Source of the DNA: Capitella teleta
Taxonomy: Eukaryota > Annelida > Polychaeta > Capitellidae
Assembly (NCBI GenBank): GCA_000328365.1
Contig: KB296812.1
Span: 181,350-245,349 of the forward strand
Direction: 5' to 3'
DNA length: 64,000 nucleotides
How positions within the stretch are numbered: the stretch's first letter is position 1; each line of letters starts with the position of its first letter. Positions 1-13,581 of the stretch are shown here, in pieces. The translations under genes were made by a program, and so were the position numbers. The notes below the pieces were generated by a model, which was given only the letters and a program-made list of their open reading frames with translations, was not told the DNA's origin and did not search any database.

Positions 1-375
1 TGTGGCTTTCACACTCTCGTTGCTACGACGCGGGTGTCACGTGATTGCATCAGAACGAGGGTTGTTGGCCGGGGGTATATGCGCACCAAAACCGCTTTGA
101 GCAATCCAGTCATATTAACATCCTTGTCCCGCACAGCTTCGTGAGTTTCTTCTGGTGCGTTATGATTTGACCAGTCCTAAGTCCTGGCATATGCATTGTG
201 TATCACTCGTCTGCTCGTTAGACAATGCTGGCATATGGGTACAATTAACGAAATACTGGGCCAAGACGTTATGTACATCAATATCAGAAAAGGGAAAAGA
301 AAATATGACCAATACAACTCACACAAACAAATCCGTCCCTAGCGCCACTGAAAACCGGTCACAATGAAAGAGTAA

Positions 376-475
376 TACTGTATAACAGGAAACATTCGCG
401 CTGCATGAAACGTTCGCTAAATTCGCGGTCATGGTCGACCGCGAATATTAGGTGCGCGCGAAATGTCCGCCACGA
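376..475 (+). mobile_element. Decayed relative of the 9.1-kb MITE
   Basis: The sequence starts with CTGTATAACAGGAAA after a TA and then carries GACCGCGAA and CGCGAAAT blocks. The intact element at 9129-9313 has the same order: CTGTAGAACAGGAAA, then GACCGCGAA, then GCGAAATAT. No matching right terminus is visible, so this is a truncated or diverged copy. The right limit is approximate. Confidence 0.5.
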
Positions 476-1053
476 AGGGAGGTCACATTAGCGATCCAGT
501 GCGCGATCAATATTAGTATTACAACAGATTACAAAACCACTAGCCCACCACCGACGCAGCCTTGTGGGATATTGATGCCTTAACTTTTTCTTTATATTTC
601 CCAGCTATGGGCCACTGCTGTTCATAGGTGTACGCGAGTAAAGGGGGTAGGCCTACTAGTACAGTATACTAGTACTATACATGCATGTCGTTTCCCTTAA
701 AAACCATGTCCATTATTGTAATTTCTAGACCTACAGTGTTTGCTGCCAAATGCAATAAAGTGTGTAGTGAACTAGTAGCCTAATGTACTATCGCCATGCA
801 ATCACACCAGTTATAGAAGTCAATAAGTACAGCAATCATCAACACAACATGCATGCTTTAATGAGTACTGTTTATTGATCAATCAATGATAAGTGTGGTT
901 TCATTGAGTGCCCCCTTAATTCCCGCTTGCTCCCAGCCATGGATTAACACCTTTATTTTGGTTTGTCTCTCAGTGCCTCCCATGCGCGAACAACCCATTG
1001 TCCATGGAGGGGCTTGAGGGTGCTGAGTCGCAGATCGGGTTGGGTGCTTATAC

Positions 1054-1090
1054 CAAAGACTCTCTATTGATTCTTAATAGAGAGTCTTTG
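1054..1090. repeat. Perfect 15-bp inverted repeat, 7-nt loop
   Basis: CAAAGACTCTCTATT at 1054-1068 is followed by a 7-nt loop and its exact reverse complement at 1076-1090. There is no T-run after it and no gene close by, so a terminator role is not suggested. It may be a small foldback element or chance. Confidence 0.7.
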
Positions 1091-2440
1091 ACTTGGAGCA
1101 TGCGCTTACATGCAGTTACCGGTATACGAACAATTTGAAATTAGGCCTAAAGGTACAGAAGAAAAAATATGTACGAGAGTTGTTCGAAAGGTTCTCGGCC
1201 TAACATAAAACGCGCTATATACTCGTGTATACTACAGAGGTTAAATTTAGAGGCTAGACAGCACAACTAATCACAAGATGACACGTATATTTATATTTTC
1301 CTGGTATAAATTTGATTGAGCGCACTTCTACAGATATCTCTGTCAAATACTTATTTCGAGTGCCGAAATTTTAATTTGTGGGCCTCTCATAACACGTTAT
1401 CGCAACATTTAATCGCAACATTTAATCGATTACATTATTTGTGTATTGGCTTTGCTGTGGGAAAAATTAAATGGAATTCTATCGCCAAAAAATACCCGCC
1501 CATTTTCCATCATTTGATCAAAAGGCTACACAGCCATTAAAAATAATTATTTCGCCATAATTATTTATATGTTAAATAATAGTATCATGTGGAGAATATT
1601 TTTACCTAATGTAATATTTCGTGATGGTCATAGATGCTAGATAGAGATGCAAGGTGGCGGAACAACAACTGATTATATTAATACCGTAAGTCCGAGTACA
1701 AATATGCAATGTATGCGCACTTTGCATATATACAAGATATATATTACACCTAAGATCTCTGTTGCTGCTTTTAAATTTTGCCTTTCTGATATCCCCAGTG
1801 TGTTATATACATGTGTGTCTGAAGGAATATTATAGAGGGTCAAAATATGGACTGCACCCACATAATCACACATATTATTTTATGCACAACTCTAGATAAC
1901 TAGATCACTTTATTTTAACTATATGCTAATATTTACATTTATAACATGATACTACAATATCCCACTAAAGAAATAAATTATGCTCTTCTAGAAAAGTTAA
2001 ACATTGAGCTCGAATTCTCTTTGTTATGTCTTTTTTTTTTCTGAAAGGTAATAATGCCATTAAAAGGTTGATGAGCGCACTTTTACAGACTGTTACACCT
2101 ATACTTATAGGATTCATTGATTTCGTCTCTGGTGCTCCAATATCGTCGGCTATTACGATGTTTCTGACCGAGCCCATCTGAGGCGTCTCTGGCGGAGTGG
2201 ATCGAGGGGTCAGGATTGGAACTCAGAATGGATGGCGAGCAGTGAGCTCAGCATAAGGAAGCCAAAGCCTAATCGTGTCCGCACTTATCACGTTACAATA
2301 CAACTTCACAACCCAATTTCGATGGTTGAAGATGTTGTGGAAAGAGAGCTAAGAATCGGTTCCGGACATCCGGAATCCCAATTGGTCACTCTAGCTTCCT
2401 TAGCTCCGTCTTAGCTCTGTTAGTACCCGTTTCACACAAT

Positions 2441-2511
2441 TAAAAAAACAAAAAAACAAAAACAAAAAAAAAAACAAAACAAAAAAAAAACAAAAAAACA
2501 AAAAACACCTG
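2441..2511 (+). repeat. A-rich (CAAAA)n low-complexity tract
   Basis: About 70 nt of nearly pure A broken by single C residues. It could be an old retroposon tail, but I found no matching body upstream. Similar A or T runs occur at 3420, 17607, 17820 and 19232. Confidence 0.7.
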
Positions 2512-2960
2512 GATATCGTTGGGGAGTGGACGTCACAATGATGAGATGCCTGTTTTGGCGGTCCATTCCCAGATTTCCCACACGCAGCATCTCAAATACC
2601 TCCCATGGCTGCGCCTAGGTTAGACGTCGCATTGCAAACATCAAGGTGGCAAAAGATTGAGGCATGGATACATATTACTCATTCACAAAATGAAATCGAC
2701 ACGTCTAGATATTGTTTGCGTGAATTTTGGGTTAAAAAAAAAAACCAGTTTTTCTTTTTCTTCTCTATACAAGAGTGAAATTGACAAGCACTTCAATTTC
2801 GAAGCCACCACAATCAGCCTCTGGATCCCGTTTATGTACTCTTAAAATATAATTTATTCTTTCCGCGATTGATAAAGTTATGGGTATCAGACGCAATTTT
2901 GTTGCATTGCGTTTCTTTTGATGTTCAGTATAGAATAAATGTGTTGACTGAGTAAATAAC

Positions 2961-3300
2961 ATGATGGGGTTTTACGGCTCCACCCAAACCAATCGGATGA
3001 TACGGGCGCCAGAACAGATCGAAGGCCCGGGACCGGGATTTCCCCCTACTCTTATCGATAAATCCCAAGGGTTCTTTATCCTGCATACCACCATAGACAG
3101 TAGTACACAGCGCCCGGCCTTATTACGCGGTTGGGCGGCACTGCGAGTCATTGAAGAATTACAATTATAACGGATTACAATTATAATTCACAATCACGCC
3201 CGTGGCCTGATCGGGTCCCAAACCCGGCACCTCGACCCCCACGGTCGGCATAGGATTGTAGTCAGTCGGTTAAACCAACCGACTGAGCTATTCAGATTCG
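2961..3300 (-). mobile_element. tRNA-derived SINE, copy B
   Basis: On the minus strand this matches copy A (38216-38577) almost from end to end. It has a tRNA-like head (TAGCTCAGTCGG near 3285-3298, GGGTTTGGGACCCG as a decayed B box near 3208-3222). The body contains GGGATTTATCGATAAGAGTA and the 3' end is TGGAGCCGTAAAACCCCAT. The orientation is opposite to copy A. The B box has diverged from the consensus, so the copy looks older. Confidence 0.85.
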
Positions 3301-3345
3301 TTTGGCTGGAGCTGTAAAACCCCATTACGCACGCACGTCTTGGAT
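3300..3345 (+). mobile_element. Extra SINE 3' end in inverted position
   Basis: Directly beyond the head of copy B lies TGGAGCTGTAAAACCCCATTA followed by CGCACGCACG. This is the SINE 3' end plus a short simple-repeat tail, pointing the other way. It makes copy B look as if it had 19-bp terminal inverted repeats. Copy A has no such second end, so the likely cause is two SINEs inserted head to head or a foldback rearrangement. Confidence 0.65.
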
Positions 3346-4309
3346 TGAAATCATAACGCACCGAGAAGAAAATCCGTATGACGTCATTATACGTTGGTTT
3401 GTAATTTTCACTTAATTGGTTTTTTTTTTTTTTTTTCGTTTCCTGATATGAATATCCTTATGCTCATATTTTACGAATAATAAACACATAATAATATTGT
3501 CGCTTTCGATCACACGCGGTATTCCTAAGATGACGCGATAAATAATATTTATTTATAGATATCACGGTATCCCTCACATGACGTCATTTCTGCAGCCGTG
3601 GAATCTCCAACATGGCTCGGGTTCGTGATTGACATTTGCCTTATTTGATGATTTAACGATTATAATCGATCACTTTGTCGGGGATGACTCATTGCATAAG
3701 TACCAAAAAGTCTTATATAATACAAATTCCATTTGTTTACGGACGCATTATTGGTCCCTCTCCTTAAAAGGGCTCATCGAAGTGGGCGGGAATAGCTAAT
3801 TTGTTTTGACAGGACTGAGGAGTGAGGACACGATTATTACTTAGTTTAACTGTTGACAGTCACAGCCACAGGGTGACCGTCTCTCACCAGGTCACTCCGA
3901 CACGCTTGGATTCTGACCAGCAGAACCAGCAAATCCAAGAGGCGCGCATTGCACATTTGTTTTGACGAGACATTTTCTGCTTCCATCCAACAAAACATCC
4001 AACTGCCGTATGGCGTATCTAAGAAGTCGGCAGCGAGCTTCAGGAAGCACTGCATTGGCGCTTGATTATTATTCAGAAAAAGCAACTGGCCAACCGACTG
4101 ATATGTTGTCAAGTGTGAGTCCGGCCTCAGATTAGCCTTTGCGTGCTGGGTTCGTGGAATTTTGACCCTATATAATTAACCACCCTACATTTCTTTGAAG
4201 TTGATCCCATCCTCATCCCATCGGATTTTGAGATCATCTCAATTCTATGCAATTATATTCTCCTTCGTTCTATTCAATCTCATTCGCACTTGTTTTTTGC
4301 TATTCACAG
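3346..4309. other. Intergenic, upstream of NSF
   Basis: No gene is supported. It contains a T-run at about 3420-3436. A minus-strand open frame at 3846-4112 (88 codons) does not match anything I recognise and has no clear splice sites. The NSF coding start is preceded by a splice acceptor, so an NSF 5' untranslated exon may lie here or inside the neighbouring transposon; I could not locate it. Confidence 0.5.
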
Positions 4310-4311
4310 TA

Positions 4312-5096
4312 CAGTCAGACCCCGTTAATCCGCCGTCATGTAATTCGCCCTTTTCGTAATCCGCCATAAAATCTCAGGAACGAATCATTTGTAATGTCAA
4401 TTGTGTCATGTAATGCGCTCTTTTCGTTAATCTGCCTCCGACCACGATTCTAGGGAACGAATCTACACTTTGCCAAATAGCGTGTTGAAAGCAAACATCA
4501 GCCATGACACACTAATTGTCGGCGATTTCTTTAAAGTCGGGTCAGTTCAACAACAACTGGCGCCTCCCGTTTGTTTAATGGCGATTCGCGTTGTTTAATT
4601 AACTTGTTAAGCGTTAAAATCACTGGCAAAAATTATGTTAAGTCTTTAATTTAATTGGTCGCTGGGTTAAGCGATGTTCAGGAGCGGGGCAGCACGTGCG
4701 CGCATTAATGCTATATATTTTGAGAGATTCGAAGAGTCGGAGGCAGCGAAGCAAGATAATAAAGATTAAATTCACAGATTGGGCTTGATGAAACGGCCTA
4801 TCACAAGCAGATTGAATAATTCCGCAAAGCAGACAACCATCACTGATTTTTTTCTTCAAAAAATAAAAATCTTTAATTGGCCTCATCTGATCGTTTTACG
4901 GTTTATGAGGTCTTTTTTACCTCCTGCTTCATTCCTAATGGTATATGCTACTACGCTAATGCATGACATGGGTTTTGAGGGTTTTAAAATGACACACAAT
5001 TTTGATCAATTTGTGGTCTGAAATATAATCCGCCCTTTTCGTTAATCCGTCAGTTTTCTTGGGAACGGAGGAGGGCGGATTAACGGGGTCTGACTG
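4312..5096 (+). mobile_element. Non-autonomous pogo/Tigger-type DNA transposon
   Basis: The ends are perfect inverted repeats (CAGTCAGACCCCGTTAATCC at 4312 and its reverse complement ending at 5096), each flanked by TA as expected of Tc1/mariner/pogo insertions. Subterminal copies of CGCCCTTTTCGTTAATCCG lie inside both ends. At 785 bp it is too short for a full transposase. What remains is the 3' part of the coding region: a stretch near 4710-4765 reading ERFEESEAAKQDNKD, and at about 4822-4855 the peptide KQTTITDFFLQK, a textbook PCNA-interaction (PIP) box. Pogo-family transposases are known to end in such a box. The element ends 47 bp before the NSF start codon. Confidence 0.88.
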
Positions 5097-5143
5097 TATT
5101 TCTATTCAGACTTAGTATTGCATCATGATTTCATTTGCAGACA

Positions 5144-8185
<3,042 letters not shown>

Positions 8186-8404
8186 ATGTACGTCACCTGT
8201 TCATTTGACGGCATGATTTTGTACGTCCAATTATATTAAAGTTTATGTGGAATTTTATTTCCAAAGTCTGCTTTGCATGTTAGCTCAGAGATTTTATCTT
8301 TTATTGAATCTTGATGATTGTGCTTATTTTTTTTCCATTTCATGATTTTTCCATTTCATCGTCAATTTTTTTCCCGTCATAAATTCGGCCTCTTCTCGCT
8401 TCAG

Positions 8405-8473
8405 AGTGGCGAGGAACACCGGGTGACGAAGCTACTGAGTTTAATGGAGGATGAAAGAGCTTTGGAGATGTGA
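8405..8473 (+). CDS. NSF: Second, alternative last coding exon of NSF
   Basis: A strong acceptor (pyrimidine tract ending cgcttcag at 8404) opens a 69-nt frame that ends in TGA. It is exactly as long as the regular last exon (8117-8185) and in the same phase 0, so it can join the exon ending at 8063 in its place. The two encode 22-residue tails that are identical at 11 positions, sharing K-x-L-SLME-x-E and a final LE. The reading is a tandem exon duplication giving mutually exclusive C-termini of the D2 domain. The copy seems functional because its frame, length and splice site are all kept. Transcript evidence is lacking. Confidence 0.8.
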   Translation, partial: SGEEHRVTKLLSLMEDERALEM

Positions 8474-9126
8474 GGAGAAACGTCTTGAGCTCGCGGAATC
8501 TAGTCTTTATTAATTAGATTAATCAAGTGTTGTCATATTCTCTTCTCAAAAATCCTTGTGATTTAAGGAATACATCTTCATTAATTAATGCACAAGCATT
8601 CCGTTTTGATTAGCAATATTTATATTATATTCATAATATAATTATGCAACTTATGTTCTGTGTTAAATAATTTCCACCCTTCTCAAAACATTCTGCATTT
8701 CATCAATTGTTCCGCTGTTGTATACTTTCTCTGAGGGAGCGGAACTTTGGTTTGTGTGACGCTTAAATTCATTGCATTCCGCTGGGACTTTTTGTGTCAT
8801 TCTGTCTCCAGCAACCCATGCGTGTATTTATACCCGTTTCAATGGATGGTTTCGCTAATCATTTCACCCATTTTAGGAGGGAATTTCCCAGCTCATGTGT
8901 TGAGCTCCAGTTGTGATCTTTCAGAGTCGTTAGCACTGAGTGAGCACAGCATGATTCCTTATTGGCACTACCAATGGTTTATATCGTTAGGGTGTAACTT
9001 TTTGCTTTTTAATGAGGATTCCATTAAGGTTCACATTAATTATGTTAATTATAACACAGAGTGCACAGCAGCTGCCAGTAATACTTGTTTACCTGTACTC
9101 AGATCATTTGATATCTTTCCTTGCAG
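8474..9126. other. Intergenic after NSF
   Basis: AT-rich sequence, probably the NSF 3' untranslated region at its left edge. A plus-strand open frame at 8747-9208 (153 codons) runs into the MITE at 9129 and has no recognisable domain, so it is not called. Confidence 0.5.
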
Positions 9127-9128
9127 TA

Positions 9129-9313
9129 CTGTAGAACAGGAAATTTTTGCTATGATCGACCGCGAAAATCAGATGCACGCGAAATATTATTTGGTGATCT
9201 TATGCTAGTTCTATATAACATTACGCTTGACCGCGAATAATTATGGTCTTGAATAAAAGTCGCAGCCATAAAACCTCAAAATTTGCCGTCCGTGGAAATT
9301 TCCTGTTCTACAG
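9129..9313. mobile_element. MITE with 18-bp inverted ends, TA flanks
   Basis: The 185-bp element starts CTGTAGAACAGGAAATTT and ends with the exact reverse complement. TA lies on both sides (9127-9128 and 9314-9315), as in Tc1/mariner-type insertions. It has no coding capacity. Inside, GACCGCGAA occurs twice (near 9158 and 9231). A decayed relative lies near 376. Confidence 0.88.
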
Positions 9314-9835
9314 TAATTTATTGAATATTTTGGGGCTGATTTTTCCTTAGCATGCAAGCATCAAATTCTCTGTTAGAAATGTGGTTGTTGATATGAAAGT
9401 AGTCTTTACATCTCTCAGTGTTGAATAAATTAATTAAACGGCTTTTTCCCTCTCTCTTTTTGCATACCTTCTTGTGTTACCTTCTCAGAGGGAATAATGT
9501 TTAATTAGGCTGATTAGTAATGCTGCAAAATATATAAGATTTCCACTCATGCTTTTTACTAACTACTGAAATCACCAAGACAACTTTAAGCAGCTATTGA
9601 TCGCAAACATGGAATTTGGCTCACTCATTGGAACTTTATTAACTAGAGTTAATTAAGCTTTAATTAACTTGAGCATTAATTAACCAAGTTTTGAAAGTGG
9701 TATCAAATTGTATAAAATATAAGCAGATGCAATAAAAAAAAAAATAATATGCACTGATAAGTAGAAAACCAGACTATATCGTAGATGGGTTCGACTGAGG
9801 ATTAAATTGAAGCATTTTAGATCATGCAACTCATT

Positions 9836-10016
9836 TTAGGGCAAACATCTCATTTTAGGGGGGGGGAAAAATTCCATTTTAGGGCAAACAAAAAAAATCT
9901 CATCTTAGGGCAAAAAAAAAAAAAAAAACTCGTTTTAGGGGGAAAAAAATCTCATCTTAGGGCAAAAAAAAAATTTCATTTTAGGGCAAACAACTTGTTT
10001 TAGGGTTTTAGACACG
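9836..10016 (+). repeat. Degenerate TTTTAGGG tandem array
   Basis: About nine copies of a unit built around CATTTTAGGGCAAA separated by A-runs of varying length. TTTTAGGG resembles some telomere repeats, but the spacing is uneven (about 15-28 nt) and interrupted by poly-A, so I read it as a minisatellite rather than a telomere relic. Confidence 0.8.
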
Positions 10017-10476
10017 AAGTGCTTACATTGTACATAATTATATGGAAGAGTTTCATTTGAACGGTATACATGTACTTTATAATACTAGTCATGACTCATG
10101 AATCCAGCTCATACTACTAGTACCCTACGGAGGTTCATAATGTTGAGTAATTAAAATGTTTAATCAATAACCAATTATCTCGTAAAATCCAAATTATGTT
10201 TGCATACTTTTTTTTATTTAATTTAGTACATGTATTACATTACCGGTATATGGAGCTCAGAAATGTACTCTATGATTTGTATCTGATATATCCGGACACA
10301 TAATAATCTAAATCTTCGATATTTCATTTACAATCACGAGAATGTGATGCTATGTTAAATATAACCATTACACCACACTGAGATCACAGCTAAGTTGCGG
10401 CAAAGCACGTAGAGTACGTGATTTACGTTCTTTGGTTGTGATAGCACACTATTCTGTGCCCCAGTCATAACGCACT

Positions 10477-10500
10477 GTCACGTGAATACAGTCATGTGAC
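10477..10500. promoter_or_regulatory. Two CLEAR/E-box-like sites upstream of the ependymin gene
   Basis: GTCACGTGAA at 10477-10486 and GTCATGTGAC at 10491-10500 lie about 130 bp before the start codon. Both are close to the GTCACGTGAC motif bound by MiT/TFE factors that drive lysosomal genes. Ependymin-related proteins of vertebrates include lysosomal members, which makes the pairing plausible. This is motif matching only. Confidence 0.35.
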
Positions 10501-10623
10501 TATGAACGCCTCTCTGAGCTTACTCATAATCACATGCGATAATCGAATGTTGTGCTACTGATAAAGCAGTTGCATCATAAATTCGTCAGCTTGAATTCTG
10601 GTCGGATTTGATATCATCGAAGC

Positions 10624-11322
10624 ATGCGTTCTGTTTGCATTCTGGTCGCTCTGTTCGCAGGCGCGTGCTGCCTACCTGTGATCAGTTCTTCGGGAGGCTG
10701 CGTCTATCCGCCGCGATGGGAGAGCTTCTTGGCGGAGAGAATGCGAACGAAGATGACGGCCAGTGGCACCGAGACCACCATGGCGGTCATGGGCAACATG
10801 TACGCTGATTATAACGCCAAGAAGGCTGCCATCCACTTCACCATTTACCAGGAAGCGCCGTACCAAGTGTCCGCCATCGCCGACTGGGAAGCGAGCGCCA
10901 TTTTTGCCTTCTATCCCGATACGGGGCGCTGCGTTCGTTCTGCTCTGTCTGGCTCCATGGTGGAACAAGGCGTCCCGCCGAATGCCTCGCATCTCAGCTC
11001 GTTCAGATGGGGCCATGGTCACAACGCAGTAACCGTTGATCAATGGAAGAGCACGGTCAACTACGAGAAACCATGGCCGAGTCGAGTTGAATTATTCCAG
11101 ATGGTCACCACCGACGAGTGCGTTCCGGTCGTGGAACAAGGCACGAACCACGTGCCAGGAGCGGAAGTCGCCTTCGACGTGTCGTTCGCCAACTTCAACA
11201 CGACCATCACGAACCCCTTGGCGTTCAACCCTCCCGACTACTGCGCTGATGCTCCTGTGGTCGACACACCTGGTCCGCTTGTTCAAGGTCTCATGATGCG
11301 CTTCATGTTCACGTCGAGTTGA
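10624..11322 (+). CDS. Ependymin-related secreted protein, single exon
   Basis: The 232-residue product opens with a signal peptide (MRSVCILVALFAGACCLP) followed by CVYPPRWES, the conserved Cys-x-x-Pro-x-x-Trp-Glu start of the ependymin fold. Further family marks are YEAPYQV-like strands, TTDECVPV in the middle and PPDYCADAP near the end, giving the expected disulphide cysteines. Family members are extracellular or lysosomal glycoproteins that bind hydrophobic ligands or calcium. N-x-T/S sites are present (NAS, NTT). Codon use is markedly more GC-rich than its surroundings. The gene has no introns, unlike its neighbours. AATAAA at about 11524 is a likely polyadenylation signal. The exact ligand cannot be inferred. 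Confidence 0.88.
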   Translation: MRSVCILVALFAGACCLPVISSSGGCVYPPRWESFLAERMRTKMTASGTETTMAVMGNMYADYNAKKAAIHFTIYQEAPYQVSAIADWEASAIFAFYPDTGRCVRSALSGSMVEQGVPPNASHLSSFRWGHGHNAVTVDQWKSTVNYEKPWPSRVELFQMVTTDECVPVVEQGTNHVPGAEVAFDVSFANFNTTITNPLAFNPPDYCADAPVVDTPGPLVQGLMMRFMFTSS

Positions 11323-11599
11323 ATTACATGCTCTGGTTTCATGGATTTTGATGTGCTTTGATTATTTCGGGTAAATCTTCAGGGATGTTTTGAGCGATTG
11401 AAGTCGTCTTCTCACTCTTGGTGACATCGAACAGCCGCCATTTAAATCTCTGGCAGAATATTCCTCGATGATGCACTGCAATGATGATTTTGCAGACATC
11501 CATGTGCATTCAAATAGTGTGCTAATAAATGTGCATTATTAATGTTATGTTATGTTAAAAAAAATCAATCAATGTTAAAAATCAATCAATCAATAATAA

Positions 11600-13581
11600 A
11601 TAAATAAATAAATAATCGGATTTTGTCACAAACTGCAAAATAAACGGGTTGGTTGGGTTGACTGCACCATGCACAACATTCAAACTACCCACCAGTTACT
11701 CAATCCCTTCCCTACTGTAACACTCTCAGATCACAAACTGCACCGAATGCACCTGCGATGAGTGCATATCCGGAATCAACACTCGAACGGTTAATAATAA
11801 TAAGTCTATTTGTACGCGGCTCATGTGCATACTTACCTGCATCACACACTTCACGCTACGAGACAACACGTGAAGTTGTGGACAGACTACCGCGAGAACA
11901 GGCCAACCAGATTACCAGCACTTCAATGATAATAGATGCATCTTTTGCCGGGAACAATTCATCTCACAATCTCATGTAAGAGAGAGACGGAAGGTAATCA
12001 ATAAATATTTGCAACTATGGATATTGATCTTCATAATCGAGAGTGAAAAATGAACTTCAAGGGGGGAGAATAATGGCTGCAGAAGGTGTCGATATATCGA
12101 TAAAGCCGCTTCCTCCCAATGCAAACAGACCGCGTAAAGCCATTAATTCTGCTGTGAAATTTGAGCCCTTTAATAGACGAGCTCAGCATGCGACAAATCG
12201 TCGGTTTTCTCTGGGCATCGGGTGTCTCACCTCGTATGCTAACGACGCCGGCCGAAGGTGCCCCGTCGAGAGGATGAGCGCGAACGGCTCTTATGATCCC
12301 GCCCCGGGAGCTCACTTCAAAGGAGACCGCTCCGCCCCTCTCAAAACATCATGTTGTTTACTTTCCCTCCCCGAATGCAACATCAAAGAAAATCGTGTTT
12401 ATGTTTCACAAACAATGATAAGAAGGATCCGCGAGATCAAGGGGCGAGATCGAATTGAATTCGGGCGTCGATGGCTTTACGTGTATTTCACGCGAACTTC
12501 TCGTCGATCGGCGAGAGCGATGCAATAAAGTGAATTGATCGAAAGGGTGCGTCTGCTGCTCTTATGCCTTCTTCCTCTTGAAGAATGCCGCTTTGAAGAT
12601 GTTTTCGCACGTGTTCCAGCGATGAGTTCATTCAATCTCTCTGATAAATCCTGATTCATTTACACGGATTCTTATTCGATCTGCCACCGGCCCATTGCGA
12701 TGAAACGCCAAGGTATTACTGCATCTTTCGTCAGACTATCTGTTCTCCCAAGCATCGCTGCCGATTCGCCCGATATCATGTTCGGTCCGTTATTTACGTT
12801 GCTGATTGTTATTAATAAAATTATCGAGTTTATGAGAATCTGTTTGGCCATAATTTTTAGTTATATTTGTATCTTTATGATCCCCGATCTCTATTCCTGG
12901 CATTAGCATGACGTATTAAATGCAGTCTTTGTTTCGTGTTATCGTCAAGTTTAACCCCGCATTCTAGAATTCAGATGTAAAATCTATGACTGGACCCCAT
13001 TATGAGTTTGGTGTCGGGCGTAATCCGACTAACAAGCTTATGTCTAAGAAACATAAAATGCTGAAAGAGTACGCGATTATATATTTCACACTCTTAATTA
13101 AGCAGAGATTATAACAAGAGTTTGTTAGTTTTCATTCTGTATTAGGAATTATGACTTGTGATTCCTTTGTGCGGCGTTAACATGCTGTTAAATGCATTGG
13201 ACACCACTCGTGAGATCAAAACAGAATCAGACCTGTCCGTGAATTTTTAAAAGCTTGAGGAACGCAGGTTGAATCTCGGTGCTACTCAAAGGACAACGTA
13301 TAAGACATTTCAAATTCAGACAACGTATATACCTGGACATGATTCTGTTAATAACTCATTTTGATGACTTGAGTCTTACAATAACTCACCGAGGATTCGC
13401 GACATGAGTATACAAAAATTGCCTTACAGAAGCGATGTAATTTCAAGCCGGAAGAACGATTTTCTGTCAATTTCATTCAATAAAACTCAACATTTAATTA
13501 ATCAACATCACTTAATGTAATTATAAGCACCAAAAGTTAACGTTCTGAGATAGTTCACAGGAAAGATCATTGGATTTGATA
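11600..13581. other. Intergenic between ependymin and Sp genes
   Basis: A (AAAT)n run sits near 11595-11615. A 161-codon plus-strand open frame at 12043-12528 lacks any known motif and has antisense frames of similar size, so I leave it out. The right part is probably the 3' untranslated region of the Sp-family gene. Confidence 0.5.

Larger units (their letters stand above)
1..2960. other. Intergenic flank, no gene supported
   Basis: No open frame here resembles a protein I know and the longest are under 75 codons. The stretch holds a decayed MITE near 376, a perfect 15-bp palindrome at 1054-1090, an A-rich tract near 2441-2511 and otherwise AT-rich unique-looking sequence. A short open frame at 2232-2414 (60 codons) has no recognisable motif and I do not call it. 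Confidence 0.6.

Noticed and set aside
3846-4112. 88-codon minus-strand frame
   Set aside because: Looks somewhat protein-like (MEAENVSSKQ...) but I cannot match it to a family and no splice context is present. A protein-profile search would decide.
8747-9208. 153-codon plus-strand frame after NSF
   Set aside because: No domain, and its end runs into the MITE at 9129.
9836-10016. CRISPR-like regular repeat
   Set aside because: The unit is short, uneven and without unique spacers; the window is eukaryotic.
12043-12528. 161-codon open frame on the plus strand
   Set aside because: No domain, no splice signals and low-complexity-free but random-looking composition; comparable antisense frames exist in the same place.
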